Shown here in pieces: positions 17,205-25,981 of a stretch of DNA of 38,133 nt (position 1 is its first letter; every line of letters starts with the position of its first letter). Source of the DNA: Aurantibrevibacter sp041749595 (GTDB lineage Bacteria; Bacteroidota; Bacteroidia; Flavobacteriales; Flavobacteriaceae); assembly GCA_041749595.1 (NCBI GenBank), contig JBGTBA010000062.1, positions 1-38,133 on the forward strand, in the 5' to 3' direction. The notes under the pieces were generated by a model. That model was given only the letters and a program-made list of their open reading frames with translations, made no database searches and had not been told where the DNA came from. The position numbers were made by a program, and so were the translations under genes.

Positions 17205-18395
17205 ATGAAAAAAGTTGTAGTTGGACTTTCCGGTGGCGTAGACTCCAGTGTGGCCGCGTACCTTTTAAAAGAACAAGGGTATGAGGTAATCGGACTTTTT
17301 ATGAAAAATTGGCATGATGACTCTGTGACCATCTCCAAGGAATGTCCCTGGTTAGAAGACAGCAATGACGCGCTTATCGTGGCAGAAAAGTTGGGAATCC
17401 CTTTCCAAACAGTAGACCTAAGCGCTCAATATAAAGAACGCATTGTCGATTATATGTTTCGGGAGTATGAAAAGGGAAGGACTCCCAATCCGGATGTATT
17501 GTGTAATAGGGAAATTAAATTCGATGTTTTTTTAAAGATTGCTCTTCAGTTAGGGGCAGATTATGTGGCAACAGGTCATTATTGTAGAAAGGGTGTACTA
17601 AAAAATGCGGACGGTACGGAGACGTATCAACTTTTGTCCGGCACCGATGATAATAAAGATCAGTCCTACTTTTTATGTCAGCTCTCACAAGCCCAATTGG
17701 CTAAAAGCTTGTTTCCGATTGGTGAACTTACCAAGCCTGAAGTGCGCAAAATTGCCTCAGAAAATAATTTAATTACTGCGGATAAAAAAGATTCCCAAGG
17801 ACTATGTTTTATTGGTAAGGTTAGGCTTCCGGAATTTTTGCAGCAGAAACTTAAACCAAAAAAGGGTATCATTGTAGAGGTGCCCTCTAATTTGGAAAAG
17901 TATGTAGAAGTCATTTCCAAATTTGATAGCAAGCCAGAAGAATTGGCTTTTTTTTCGGAGAAACCTCACTATATGCCAACTGATGGAAAGGTAGTAGGCG
18001 AACATCAAGGCGCACATTATTTTACTAAAGGTCAGCGTAAAGGTTTAGATGTTGGAGGTACTAAAGAGCCACTTTTTGTGATTGAAACGGATGTAGATCG
18101 CAATGTAATTTATACCGGTCAGGGAAAGAGTCACCCGGGTTTGTATCGCAAGACCTTATTTGTTTGGAATGACGAATTGCATTGGATACGCACGGATTTG
18201 ACCTTAAAAGAAGATGAAACCTTGGAGGTCATGGCACGGATTAGATACCGACAACCACTTCAAAAAGCTACGCTCTATAAAGTGGAAAGTGGGCTCTATG
18301 TGGATTTTGTAGAAAAGCAATCGGCCATCACCGAAGGGCAGTTTGTAGCTTGGTATATAAAGGATGAGTTAGTGGGTTCCGGAGTAATCTCATAG
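17205..18395 (+). CDS. mnmA: tRNA-specific 2-thiouridylase MnmA
   Basis: The 396-residue cytosolic enzyme adds sulfur to U34 of tRNA Lys, Glu and Gln. The ATP-pyrophosphatase motif is SGGVDSSVAA at residues 8-17. The first catalytic Cys is in PDVLCNREIKFD (about 103) and the second in SQGLCFIGK (about 202). The target-recognition region TGHYC and the C-terminal beta-barrel with FTKGQRKGLDVGG are intact. The ATG at 17205 gives the usual MKKVVVGLSGG start; an upstream in-frame TTG is not needed. The protease gene begins 3 nt after the stop. Confidence 0.98.
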   Translation: MKKVVVGLSGGVDSSVAAYLLKEQGYEVIGLFMKNWHDDSVTISKECPWLEDSNDALIVAEKLGIPFQTVDLSAQYKERIVDYMFREYEKGRTPNPDVLCNREIKFDVFLKIALQLGADYVATGHYCRKGVLKNADGTETYQLLSGTDDNKDQSYFLCQLSQAQLAKSLFPIGELTKPEVRKIASENNLITADKKDSQGLCFIGKVRLPEFLQQKLKPKKGIIVEVPSNLEKYVEVISKFDSKPEELAFFSEKPHYMPTDGKVVGEHQGAHYFTKGQRKGLDVGGTKEPLFVIETDVDRNVIYTGQGKSHPGLYRKTLFVWNDELHWIRTDLTLKEDETLEVMARIRYRQPLQKATLYKVESGLYVDFVEKQSAITEGQFVAWYIKDELVGSGVIS

Positions 18396-18398
18396 GCA

Positions 18399-20066
18399 AT
18401 GAAAAAGCGAAACCTGTTACTTGTCTTTTTTGTACTCTTCGTATCGGTCTCTTTTTCTCAGGAACATGCTTGGGTTTATTTTTCGGACAAAGCCAATGTG
18501 GCCTCGGCTTTAGGCAATCCAAATAGTATATTAACCGAACGGGCTTTGGCTCGAAAAGCAAAATTCAATATTCCTATTGATGAACGAGATGTTCCGGTGA
18601 ACGAAAATCATATAGCACAAATTAAAATTCAAAATGGTATTACGGTTAAAGCAAAATCGAAATGGTTTAATTGTGTCCATGTGCTGGGAACCAGACAAGA
18701 TATTGACAATCTTTCGGATTTAAGTTTTGTAAGGAACATTGTATTCGCAGACAGGAGCCTTAATCTAAAGCAAGTTATTTTGGCAAAGCCGGAATTAGCA
18801 CCGAACAACCATACCGAAAAAACTCGGGAAGTTCAGGTAAATTTTAATTATGGCACTGCGGATACTCAGGTAAAGCAATTAAAGGCAAACGTCTTGCATG
18901 AAGCGGATTTTACGGGTGAGGGCATATGGATAGCCGTAATGGATGGCGGATTTCCTAATGTAAATCAGCTTGGCGCATTTGAACGATTACGTGTAAATAA
19001 TAAGCTGTTAGTGGGGTATGATTTTGTGGATAGAACTACGGATATCTACAGATCTTCCGGCGATGGCCATGGCACCAATGTGCTTTCGGATATGGCAGGA
19101 TTTATAGAAAATCAATTTGTAGGGACGGCACCCGATGCCAGTTATGTTTTATTTCGGACAGAAGAGGCCGCCCAAGAAACTCCGGCAGAGGAGAGTTATT
19201 GGGTAGAGGCAGCCGAACGTGCTGATAGTTTGGGAGTAAATCTCATCAATACTTCGTTGGGCTATAGCACCTTTGATAACCCTGCCTTTAATTATATGCC
19301 ATCCGAGATGGACGGACAAACCACTTTTATTTCCAAAGGTGCCAATATCGCAACGGAAAAAGGATTGTTGGTGGTGGTCTCTGCCGGAAATTCCGGGAAC
19401 AGTGCTTGGGGCATTGTCAATGCTCCCGCTGATGCCAATGTTTTTACAGTGGGTGCAGTGGATGCAGCAGGGAATTATGCCGGTTTTAGCTCCATGGGAC
19501 CCAATGCAAATGGCACCATAAAACCCGATGGCATGGCTCTCGGCGTCAATGCCGCCATAATCTCCACAACTAATAACATTGGCACGGCCGATGGCACTTC
19601 TTTTGCGTCGCCCATTTTGGCAGGGGCCATAGCTAGTTTATGGCAGGCATTTCCCGAGAAATCGAATTTGGAGATTATGCAGATGGTTAGGGAAAGTTCT
19701 TCCTTTTTCACAAACCCAACCTCTCAAATGGGATATGGAATTCCTGATTTTGAAAAAGCACTTTCTAAATTAGAACCTCCTGAAATCCCCGTGGACCCTG
19801 AAATTCCTGTTGATCCTGAGGTTCCGGATAGTGAAGCAATTATCTTGTTTCCTAATCCTGGAAACCACTCCATTGCGATTCGGTTTCCAAATTCAACAGA
19901 CCTTCATATAGTGACGATTTTTGATATTTACGGAAAACAGGTTCTCCAAAAACAGCTCAACAACGGCGATAACCAAATACCGGTGGAACAATTGAGCAGT
20001 GCCATGTACATCATCCACTTGGAAACCCCGGAGGGAATCAAAAAATTTAAGTTTATTAAAAATTGA
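18399..20066 (+). CDS. T9SS-secreted subtilisin-like serine protease (S8)
   Basis: The 555-residue protein has a signal peptide (MKKRNLLLVF...VSFSQ). The S8 catalytic domain is at about 165-455, with Asp182 (IAVMDGGF), His224 (GDGHGTNV), oxyanion Asn331 (SAGNSGNS) and Ser401 (GTSFASP). The triad is complete, so it should be active. A Pro-rich linker with a repeated PEIPVDPE motif (about 460-475) leads to a type A T9SS sorting domain (about 485-555: LFPNPG, IFDIYGKQV, AMYIIHLET). It is therefore exported through the outer membrane and probably attached to the cell surface or released. It is packed against mnmA (3 nt) and overlaps the next gene by 4 nt, although no functional link to tRNA thiolation is obvious. 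Confidence 0.95.
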   Translation: MKKRNLLLVFFVLFVSVSFSQEHAWVYFSDKANVASALGNPNSILTERALARKAKFNIPIDERDVPVNENHIAQIKIQNGITVKAKSKWFNCVHVLGTRQDIDNLSDLSFVRNIVFADRSLNLKQVILAKPELAPNNHTEKTREVQVNFNYGTADTQVKQLKANVLHEADFTGEGIWIAVMDGGFPNVNQLGAFERLRVNNKLLVGYDFVDRTTDIYRSSGDGHGTNVLSDMAGFIENQFVGTAPDASYVLFRTEEAAQETPAEESYWVEAAERADSLGVNLINTSLGYSTFDNPAFNYMPSEMDGQTTFISKGANIATEKGLLVVVSAGNSGNSAWGIVNAPADANVFTVGAVDAAGNYAGFSSMGPNANGTIKPDGMALGVNAAIISTTNNIGTADGTSFASPILAGAIASLWQAFPEKSNLEIMQMVRESSSFFTNPTSQMGYGIPDFEKALSKLEPPEIPVDPEIPVDPEVPDSEAIILFPNPGNHSIAIRFPNSTDLHIVTIFDIYGKQVLQKQLNNGDNQIPVEQLSSAMYIIHLETPEGIKKFKFIKN

Positions 20067-21007
20067 AGCAGAACAGGATAACAGAACTTTTTGGAATACA
20101 ATATCCCATAATACAGGCCGGGATGGTGTGGGCAAGTGGTTGGCGGTTGGCCGCTGCCGTATCTAACGCGGGCGGATTGGGTATTATTGGAGCGGGTTCC
20201 ATGTATCCCGAGGTGTTACGGGAACATATTCAAAAATGTCAGGTAGCTACATCCAACCCATTTGGTGTTAATGTACCCTTATTATATCCCGATATTGAAA
20301 AATTGATGAAAGTAATTACCGAAATGAAGGTTAAAATAGTGTTTACTTCTGCTGGTAACCCCAAACTTTGGACTTCTTTTCTAAAAGAAAAAGGAATACA
20401 AGTAGTACATGTGGTCAGTAGTGTGAAATTTGCATTAAAAGCGCAAGAAGCGGGCGTAGATGCTGTGGTAGCTGAAGGTTTTGAGGCCGGAGGGCATAAT
20501 GGAAGAGAAGAGACTACGACCATGACTTTGATTCCTGCGGTCAAAGAAAAAATACAGATTCCACTTATCGCCGCCGGCGGAATCGCTACCGGGCGTGCTA
20601 TGCTGGCCGCAATGGTTTTGGGGGCAGATGGGGTTCAAATAGGAAGTCGATTTGTGGCCAGTAATGAAGCCTCTTCCCATCCTTTATTTAAGCAAAAAGT
20701 GATTGAAGCAGGGGAGGGAGATACCCAGCTGACGCTTAAAGAATTGACTCCGGTACGACTCCTAAAGAATAAATTCTATAATGAAGTCCAAAATTTATAT
20801 GCAAAAGGCGCTTCCCCCGAAGAACTTAAATTGTTTTTAGGTAGAGCTCGCGCCAAACGGGGTATGTTTGAAGGCGATATGGAGGAAGGAGAGTTGGAAA
20901 TAGGTCAGGTTGCCGCATTAATTCACGACATTAAACCGGCTGCAACGATAGTTGCCGATCTAATACTGGAATTTAATGAGACTGTAGAGGCACTGAAAAA
21001 GCTTTAA
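20063..21007 (+). CDS. Nitronate monooxygenase-like flavoprotein
   Basis: The 314-residue TIM-barrel protein belongs to the NMO/2-nitropropane dioxygenase family, also related to FabK-type enoyl reductases. Landmarks are FGIQYPIIQAGMVW, SNAGGLGIIGAG for FMN binding, EGFEAGGHNG with the catalytic-type His, IAAGGIATG and GADGVQIGSRFVAS for the phosphate site. It would oxidise alkyl nitronates or reduce a related substrate with FMN; the family is broad, so the substrate is uncertain. Translation appears to start at a TTG that overlaps the protease stop (TTGA), because the family N-terminus (KNRITELFGI) begins exactly there and no ATG is near. Confidence 0.9.
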   Translation: MKQNRITELFGIQYPIIQAGMVWASGWRLAAAVSNAGGLGIIGAGSMYPEVLREHIQKCQVATSNPFGVNVPLLYPDIEKLMKVITEMKVKIVFTSAGNPKLWTSFLKEKGIQVVHVVSSVKFALKAQEAGVDAVVAEGFEAGGHNGREETTTMTLIPAVKEKIQIPLIAAGGIATGRAMLAAMVLGADGVQIGSRFVASNEASSHPLFKQKVIEAGEGDTQLTLKELTPVRLLKNKFYNEVQNLYAKGASPEELKLFLGRARAKRGMFEGDMEEGELEIGQVAALIHDIKPAATIVADLILEFNETVEALKKL

Positions 21008-21138
21008 TTCGAAATTGATTCAGATTTATTCAAGATGAAAGTATGTTCATCCATTCTGCATTAAACGTTTGTTAACACAAACGAATTGTAGAATTTTATT
21101 TTTATCTTGTCCCTTTCTAATTGATCTCGATTTTTTAA

Positions 21139-22839
21139 ATGGCAAATTATACTACTTCGGCAAAAAAAGAGCTTACTTACGATGCAATTGTGATAGGTTC
21201 CGGCATAAGCGGCGGTTGGGCAGCAAAGGAACTTTGTGAAAAAGGGCTTAAAACCTTGGTGTTGGAACGGGGGCCCATCGTAGAACATGTGGTAGACTAC
21301 CCCACCATGAACCTGGATCCGTGGGACATGGAACTGCGCGGTGGACTTACCCCGGAGCAAAAGAAGAAACATTACAAAAACGGACGTTCCGGATGGGTGG
21401 GTTTAGATACGGAACATTTCTGGGCAGACGATGAAGCCAATCCGTATACAGAAGTAAAACCTTTTCTTTGGTTGAGAGGTCACCAAATGGGGGGCAAGTC
21501 CTTGTTATGGGGAAAACAAACCTACCGATGGAGCGATTTGGATTTTGAAGCCAACGCAAAAGACGGTCATGGGGTGGATTGGCCCTTACGCTACAAAGAT
21601 ATCGAACCTTGGTACACCTATGTGGAAAAGTTTGCGGGAATAAGTGGTGAGGCACTCGGGTTACCCCAATTACCGGACAGTCATTTTCTTCCGCCCATGG
21701 AACTCAATTGTGTAGAAAAGCATGTCAAAGAACGCATAGAAAAGGACTTTCCTGGAAGAAATTTGACCATTGGAAGAGTGGCACATCTAACCGAACCGTT
21801 AAACGGGAGAGGCCAATGTCAAAACAGGAACCGGTGTAGCAGAGGGTGTCCCTACGGAGCTTATTTTAGTAGTAATGCGGTAACCCTTCCGGCAGCAAAC
21901 GTCACCGGAAACCTTACGATACGGCCTTATTCCATCGTTCAATCCGTTATCTATGACGATAAAAAGGGCAAAGCCACAGGCGTTCGCATCATAGACGCAG
22001 AAACCAATGAAGACATTGAATACTCGGCTAAAATTATATTTGTAAATGCCTCAACCCTGAGCACTACCCAAATTCTATTGAATTCTACTTCCAATCGTTT
22101 TGAGAACGGTTTGGGCAATGATAGTGGGGAACTGGGGCATAACCTTATGGATCACACGTACCGAGTGGGAGCCATGGGCAAGGTTGATGGATTTGATGAT
22201 AAATATTACAAGGGCAGAAGGCCCAATGGCATATATATTCCCAGATACTGGAATATCGACGAAAACACCAAATCCGATAAGTTCTTACGCGGATTTGGGT
22301 ATCAAGGAGGAGGATTCCGTGGCGGTAATCCCGCGAATATTCAATCTTTTGGGGCAGATTATAAAGACAGTATCCTTAAACCGGGACCGTGGGAATTCTT
22401 TATAACCGGTTTTGCAGAGTGCTTACCGTATCATGACAACCAGGTGTATTTAAATAAGGAAGTGTTGGATAAATGGGGACAACCTACCTTGTCCATCGAT
22501 GCCGAATTTAAAGCAAATGAGAAAGCGTTGAACAAACAAATACAGGAAGATGCCGTGGCGATGTTGGAAAAGGCCGGACTTAAAGAAGTGGTGGGCTTTG
22601 ATAACCAGCATCCTCCGGGATATGGGGTGCACGAAATGGGAACGGCCAGAATGGGCCGAGATCCTAAAACATCGGTATTGAACGGATTTAACCAGTTGCA
22701 TTCGGCAAAAAATGTGTTTGTAACCGATGGTGCCTGCATGACGTCCTCTTCTTGTGTAAACCCTTCCCTGACCTATATGGCCATTACGGCAAGAGCTGCG
22801 GACCATGCGGTTTCTGAATTAAAAAAACGAAATATCTAA
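21139..22839 (+). CDS. GMC family FAD-dependent oxidoreductase
   Basis: The 566-residue protein binds FAD through VIGSGISGGWAAKEL (about 17-31) and LVLERG. It has the Cys-rich stretch GQCQNRNRCSRGCPYGAYFS (about 229-248) typical of the gluconate-2-dehydrogenase-type branch. The active-site His498 (HEMGTARMG) and Asn541 (NPSLTYMA) lie near the C-terminus. Members oxidise alcohols or sugars. It lacks a signal peptide, but its neighbour 4 nt downstream has a Tat leader, so the pair probably folds in the cytoplasm and is exported together. No cytochrome subunit follows directly; the electron acceptor is unknown. Confidence 0.93.
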   Translation: MANYTTSAKKELTYDAIVIGSGISGGWAAKELCEKGLKTLVLERGPIVEHVVDYPTMNLDPWDMELRGGLTPEQKKKHYKNGRSGWVGLDTEHFWADDEANPYTEVKPFLWLRGHQMGGKSLLWGKQTYRWSDLDFEANAKDGHGVDWPLRYKDIEPWYTYVEKFAGISGEALGLPQLPDSHFLPPMELNCVEKHVKERIEKDFPGRNLTIGRVAHLTEPLNGRGQCQNRNRCSRGCPYGAYFSSNAVTLPAANVTGNLTIRPYSIVQSVIYDDKKGKATGVRIIDAETNEDIEYSAKIIFVNASTLSTTQILLNSTSNRFENGLGNDSGELGHNLMDHTYRVGAMGKVDGFDDKYYKGRRPNGIYIPRYWNIDENTKSDKFLRGFGYQGGGFRGGNPANIQSFGADYKDSILKPGPWEFFITGFAECLPYHDNQVYLNKEVLDKWGQPTLSIDAEFKANEKALNKQIQEDAVAMLEKAGLKEVVGFDNQHPPGYGVHEMGTARMGRDPKTSVLNGFNQLHSAKNVFVTDGACMTSSSCVNPSLTYMAITARAADHAVSELKKRNI

Positions 22840-22843
22840 CATT

Positions 22844-23437
22844 ATGGATAGAAGAAATGCCTTAAAAAAAACAGGGTTATTGGCAGGATCAGCCCTAGCC
22901 ATGCCCTCGTTGTTCTCGTTGTTGCAATCCTGTAAAATCGAAACCCGCTTAGATTGGCAACCCTTATTTTTTACCGATATAGAGGCAAAAACCATCGCCT
23001 CATTGCTGGATACGATCCTTCCAAGAACGGATACGCCCGGTGCCTTGGATGTAAAAGCAGATATTTTTATTGATAAGGTCATTGCCAAGACCTATGATGC
23101 GGAGGGACAGCAAAATATAAGAACACAGATTGCCGATTTTAACACAGACTGCAAGAACAATTATGGCGATACGTTTAGCGCCTTGAGTGCCACGGACAAA
23201 ACCAAAGTACTGGAAGCCGCTGAGGCCAACTCTGCTACCTTTAATCCCGGCGTTTGGGGCACCACGGTGGGCGAACAAAAGCCTGTGGGTTTTTACAGAT
23301 CCATGAAATCCATGGCGATATGGGCGTACTTTACCTCCGAGGAAATTGGGAAAAATGTATTGTCCTATGACCCCATACCTGGAAATTATGAACCCTGTAA
23401 ACCACTTTCCGAAGTAGGCAACCGTTGGAGCTTATAG
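22844..23437 (+). CDS. Gluconate 2-dehydrogenase subunit 3 family protein
   Basis: The 197-residue protein starts with DRRNALKKTGLLAGSALAM, a Tat leader (RRxxLK), and has a possible lipobox LLQSC (Cys30). The mature part is the subunit 3 domain, with ILPRTDTPGALDV (about 58-70) and a C-terminal region rich in Trp and Tyr. In characterised systems this small subunit accompanies the GMC catalytic subunit and carries its Tat signal. The 4-nt spacing to the GMC gene fits one complex at the periplasmic face. It is a probable exporter and stabiliser of its partner rather than an enzyme. Confidence 0.92.
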   Translation: MDRRNALKKTGLLAGSALAMPSLFSLLQSCKIETRLDWQPLFFTDIEAKTIASLLDTILPRTDTPGALDVKADIFIDKVIAKTYDAEGQQNIRTQIADFNTDCKNNYGDTFSALSATDKTKVLEAAEANSATFNPGVWGTTVGEQKPVGFYRSMKSMAIWAYFTSEEIGKNVLSYDPIPGNYEPCKPLSEVGNRWSL

Positions 23438-23530
23438 AACATCCATACCTTTTGAGCCTCTCTTGCTCTGATTTTTGGGGTTGCCGTTTTTTCGAGGAAC
23501 GTCGAATTCAACCGTTAATACTTTATCTCT

Positions 23531-23559
23531 TAAAACCTCACTAACGATGAGGTTTTTTT
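23531..23559 (+). terminator. Terminator of the GMC operon
   Basis: AAAACCTCA and TGAGGTTTTTTT form a stem with a 7-nt loop and T tail, about 95 nt after the subunit 3 stop. Confidence 0.75.
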
Positions 23560-23696
23560 GTTTTGGAAAACAGGATTAACGGATGTTTTGGGTATTGGGT
23601 GGGGTAATAGGTGAATATACGTTAGGGTCGAAAAATATAATCCTTAGAAAAAATGAGTATATTTAAGTGTCGTTACGCATTAAATCGGAATCACTT

Positions 23697-24152
23697 ATGA
23701 AAAACTCAATATTTCTAGTATTATTATTGAATTGGCTGAGTTCTTGCTCCCAGTCGCAGAATGTAGCGGGAGAGTATGAAAAAGTATCAGAAAGTGGTTC
23801 CGTTGAATTTCTATTGAAATTAAATCCTGACGGTACTTTTCAATTTGATTCTTACTCAGTGAGGCAAATCGATGGTGCCGTATTGAATATAAATAGCAAG
23901 AAAACGTTGCCTACCGGAATAGGTCTAAGCGGAAAAGGAACTTGGAGTGAGGAGAGGAATGTAATCCACTTCAAAACAAATCCTACAATAGACATAAGCT
24001 ATAAAAATACTCTGGATTTTAATGCTACACGAGCAATGTTTGTGTTGGATTCTTCTATAAAACTATTGAAAGAGAAAGAATTAGCAGAGATTGATTTCTT
24101 TGATTCGGAGATTTTTTGGATAGAAGGCTTAGAATTAATCAAGAGAAATTAA
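23697..24152 (+). CDS. Small hypothetical lipoprotein
   Basis: The start at 23697 gives a 151-residue protein with a clear lipoprotein signal (MKNSIFLVLLLNWLSSC). The body is beta-rich, with phrases such as GEYEKVSESGSVEFLLKLNPDGTFQFD and GKGTWSEERNVIHF that resemble lipocalin-like domains of small Bacteroidota lipoproteins. I do not recognise a named family. It stands alone between the GMC operon and the inverted-repeat element. An upstream in-frame start at 23667 is possible but would spoil the signal. It is AT-richer than the GMC genes, which fits an accessory gene. Confidence 0.7.
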   Translation: MKNSIFLVLLLNWLSSCSQSQNVAGEYEKVSESGSVEFLLKLNPDGTFQFDSYSVRQIDGAVLNINSKKTLPTGIGLSGKGTWSEERNVIHFKTNPTIDISYKNTLDFNATRAMFVLDSSIKLLKEKELAEIDFFDSEIFWIEGLELIKRN

Positions 24153-24372
24153 AACAAAATACAACAACGGGTGACCAAAAATAGCTGGATGACACCCCCC
24201 AAAAAAATCCTTAAATTAATCCAAAACATCGTTTTAAGAGCAATTATAGGGTTTCAAGATTATTTAAAATAATGTGTTCAGGATTAATCGAATTCAGGTT
24301 TATAGGTAACCGGAGGCCTACGCAATGGTATTAAAATGTATGCCTTGGAAAATGGAGTGGATTTCGTTGTTA

Positions 24373-24543
24373 AACCCGAATTATGCATTAGAAAATCTAT
24401 TAAGGCTTGAAACTACTTCAAAACAAGACGTTTCAATTGTAGTTTCGGTTTCACCATGGCGATGCTATGCAAAAGTCTCCAGACAGCCTTGTTTTATTGT
24501 CCTTTCAACCCTCATATCGAAGTCCTAATACATAATTCGGGTT
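24373..24543. repeat. MITE-like element with long imperfect inverted repeats
   Basis: Ends of 19 bp match as inverted repeats with one mismatch (24373-24391 and the complement of 24525-24543, both AACCCGAATTATGyATTAG). Similarity continues inward for about 40 bp per arm, with roughly 65-70% matches, so the 171-bp unit could fold into one long hairpin. It also holds an inner hairpin (GAAACTAC at 24409-24416, GTAGTTTC at 24439-24446). No credible protein is encoded. The structure fits a miniature transposable element or a structured RNA. Confidence 0.6.
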
Positions 24544-24576
24544 AAAACTATGCGTTATAATCAGAACTAAAGAAAA

Positions 24577-24607
24577 TTGCTTAAATCATATTTCGTACAT
24601 ATATTTG
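24577..24607 (+). promoter_or_regulatory. Bacteroidota promoter of the toxin-antitoxin operon
   Basis: A TTG at 24577-24579 and TATATTTG at 24600-24607 are separated by 20 nt, matching the -33 TTG / -7 TAnnTTTG pattern. Transcription would begin near 24613, giving a leader of about 16 nt. Autorepression by the antitoxin complex is usual in this family. Confidence 0.65.
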
Positions 24608-24628
24608 TACTTTATAAAATACAAGATT

Positions 24629-24901
24629 ATGCGATTAATAACGGTTTCTGATTTCAGAAAAGACATTAAAAGTTACTTAGACAGTGTGGTAAAAAACTTT
24701 GAGACTTTGATTATAAATCGCGGAAAAGATTCTGGAATTGTAATCATGTCCTTACAAGAGTATAATTCTTTAATGGCTACAAACCACGAATTGTCCTCTC
24801 GAAAGAATGAATTAAGATTAGATTCAGCAATTGACAAGCTGAAAAACGGAGCGACTTTCAACAAAGACTTAATCGAAAATAAAGACTTAATCGAAAATTA
24901 A
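24629..24901 (+). CDS. YefM/Phd-type antitoxin
   Basis: The 90-residue protein has the YefM N-terminal DNA-binding fold: MRLITVSDFRKDIKSYLD, then LIINRGKDSGIVIMSLQEYNSL. The acidic, flexible tail after about residue 55 should bind the YoeB toxin. The start at ATG 24629 matches the family; a TTG upstream at 24605 lies inside the promoter and is rejected. The tail ends in a doubled NKDLIE caused by an exact 18-nt tandem duplication. One nucleotide separates the stop from the toxin gene, which ensures coupled expression. Confidence 0.93.
   Translation: MRLITVSDFRKDIKSYLDSVVKNFETLIINRGKDSGIVIMSLQEYNSLMATNHELSSRKNELRLDSAIDKLKNGATFNKDLIENKDLIEN
24862..24897 (+). repeat. 18-nt tandem duplication in the antitoxin 3' end
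   Basis: The 18-nt unit (beginning AATAAAGACTTAATCG in the second copy) occurs twice back to back and repeats six residues (NKDLIE). Duplications of this kind arise by replication slippage. Confidence 0.8.
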
Positions 24902-24902
24902 A

Positions 24903-25160
24903 ATGAAGTATCTTTTCGTTGACGAGTCTTGGGAAGATTATTTATATTGGCAAAAAACGGACAAGAAAAAGCTAAAAAAGATAAATGAACTTCTGAAAGA
25001 TATTGCTCGAAATCCTTTTGAAGGAATTGGAAAACCAGAACCACTAAAACATAAATACGCAGGATTTTGGTCAAGACGGATTGATAGCGAACACAGACTG
25101 ATTTACCAATATAAAGAAGGAGAAATTTTAATTGCGAAATGCAGATTTCATTACGACTGA
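24903..25160 (+). CDS. yoeB: YoeB-type mRNA interferase toxin
   Basis: The 85-residue protein aligns along its full length with E. coli YoeB. The key residues are at the same numbers: Glu46 (KPEPLKH), Arg65 (EHRLIY), His83 and Tyr84 (CRFHYD at the end). YoeB cleaves mRNA at the ribosomal A site when free of YefM. All catalytic residues are present, so the toxin should be functional. It sits directly behind its antitoxin and next to a MITE-like element, a typical position for a horizontally acquired module. Confidence 0.96.
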   Translation: MKYLFVDESWEDYLYWQKTDKKKLKKINELLKDIARNPFEGIGKPEPLKHKYAGFWSRRIDSEHRLIYQYKEGEILIAKCRFHYD

Positions 25161-25275
25161 AAAAGTACTTCTGGCAATAGTGGGCTGCCTCCTTAGGGCA
25201 AGGACCTTTCACCTAGTGGAAAAACATCCATAATTTCAAAATAAAAAATAGAAAAACTTTCACCGCTGTTAGCGA

Positions 25276-25932
25276 TTACTCCAACCGTTGCAAAATACCA
25301 ATATCTTTGATCAATCGATTGATCTCCTCCTCTTTGGTGCCTTCGTAGATACCCCGTATTTGCTGTTTTTTATCCACCAATATAAAATTCGGCGTATGGA
25401 TAAAATCCTGCAATCCACCATCACTTTCATCAACAACGGCAAAATAGCTTTTTCTGGCCAAATCGTAAATATGTTTTTTGTCTCCTGTGGTAATGTTCCA
25501 TTTGGAATCTATCGCCCCATTTTTAACTGCATAATCATGTAAAACGGGTACGCTGTCCATTTCCGGGGTTACTGAGATTGACAATAACATGATAGCTTCA
25601 TCTTTTTGAAATACGGTTTGAAGTTTTTTCATATTGTTTGCCATGATGGGGCAAATACTGGGGCAACGGGTAAAGAAAAAATCGGCTATATATATCTTGT
25701 TTTCATAATTATCTTGGGTGATTATTTCCCCGTTTTGGTTTGTCAATGTAAAATCGGCGACTTTATGGCCATTGCTTACATTTGACAAATCATTGTCCAC
25801 TAATTCGGGATTGAAGTCGGTTGGATTATATATAGGCAGCTCCCTTTTTTTTATTCCCAGCACATAGACGATTGCAAACAATGCCATCACTAAAAATAAA
25901 ATTTTAAGTATTGGTATTTTTAAGAATTTCAT
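25276..25932 (-). CDS. SCO1/SenC family protein
   Basis: The 218-residue protein has an N-terminal membrane anchor (about residues 7-26) and a periplasmic thioredoxin-like domain. The copper-site motif is intact: Cys90 and Cys94 in FTRCPSICP, and His179 in DFIHTPNF. SCO proteins deliver copper to the CuA site of cytochrome oxidase or act as thiol reductases. It follows the TPR gene by 49 nt on the same strand, so both are likely co-transcribed. Other SCO roles, for example in redox signalling, cannot be excluded. Confidence 0.95.
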   Translation of the reverse strand: MKFLKIPILKILFLVMALFAIVYVLGIKKRELPIYNPTDFNPELVDNDLSNVSNGHKVADFTLTNQNGEIITQDNYENKIYIADFFFTRCPSICPIMANNMKKLQTVFQKDEAIMLLSISVTPEMDSVPVLHDYAVKNGAIDSKWNITTGDKKHIYDLARKSYFAVVDESDGGLQDFIHTPNFILVDKKQQIRGIYEGTKEEEINRLIKDIGILQRLE

Positions 25933-25981
25933 ACACAGGCGGTCTTTTTAACCGTTTTTTAGAATGGGCATATTATGTATC

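Noticed and set aside
24325..24528. 67-codon frame within the inverted-repeat element
   Set aside because: It lies almost entirely in the palindromic element and has no family features.
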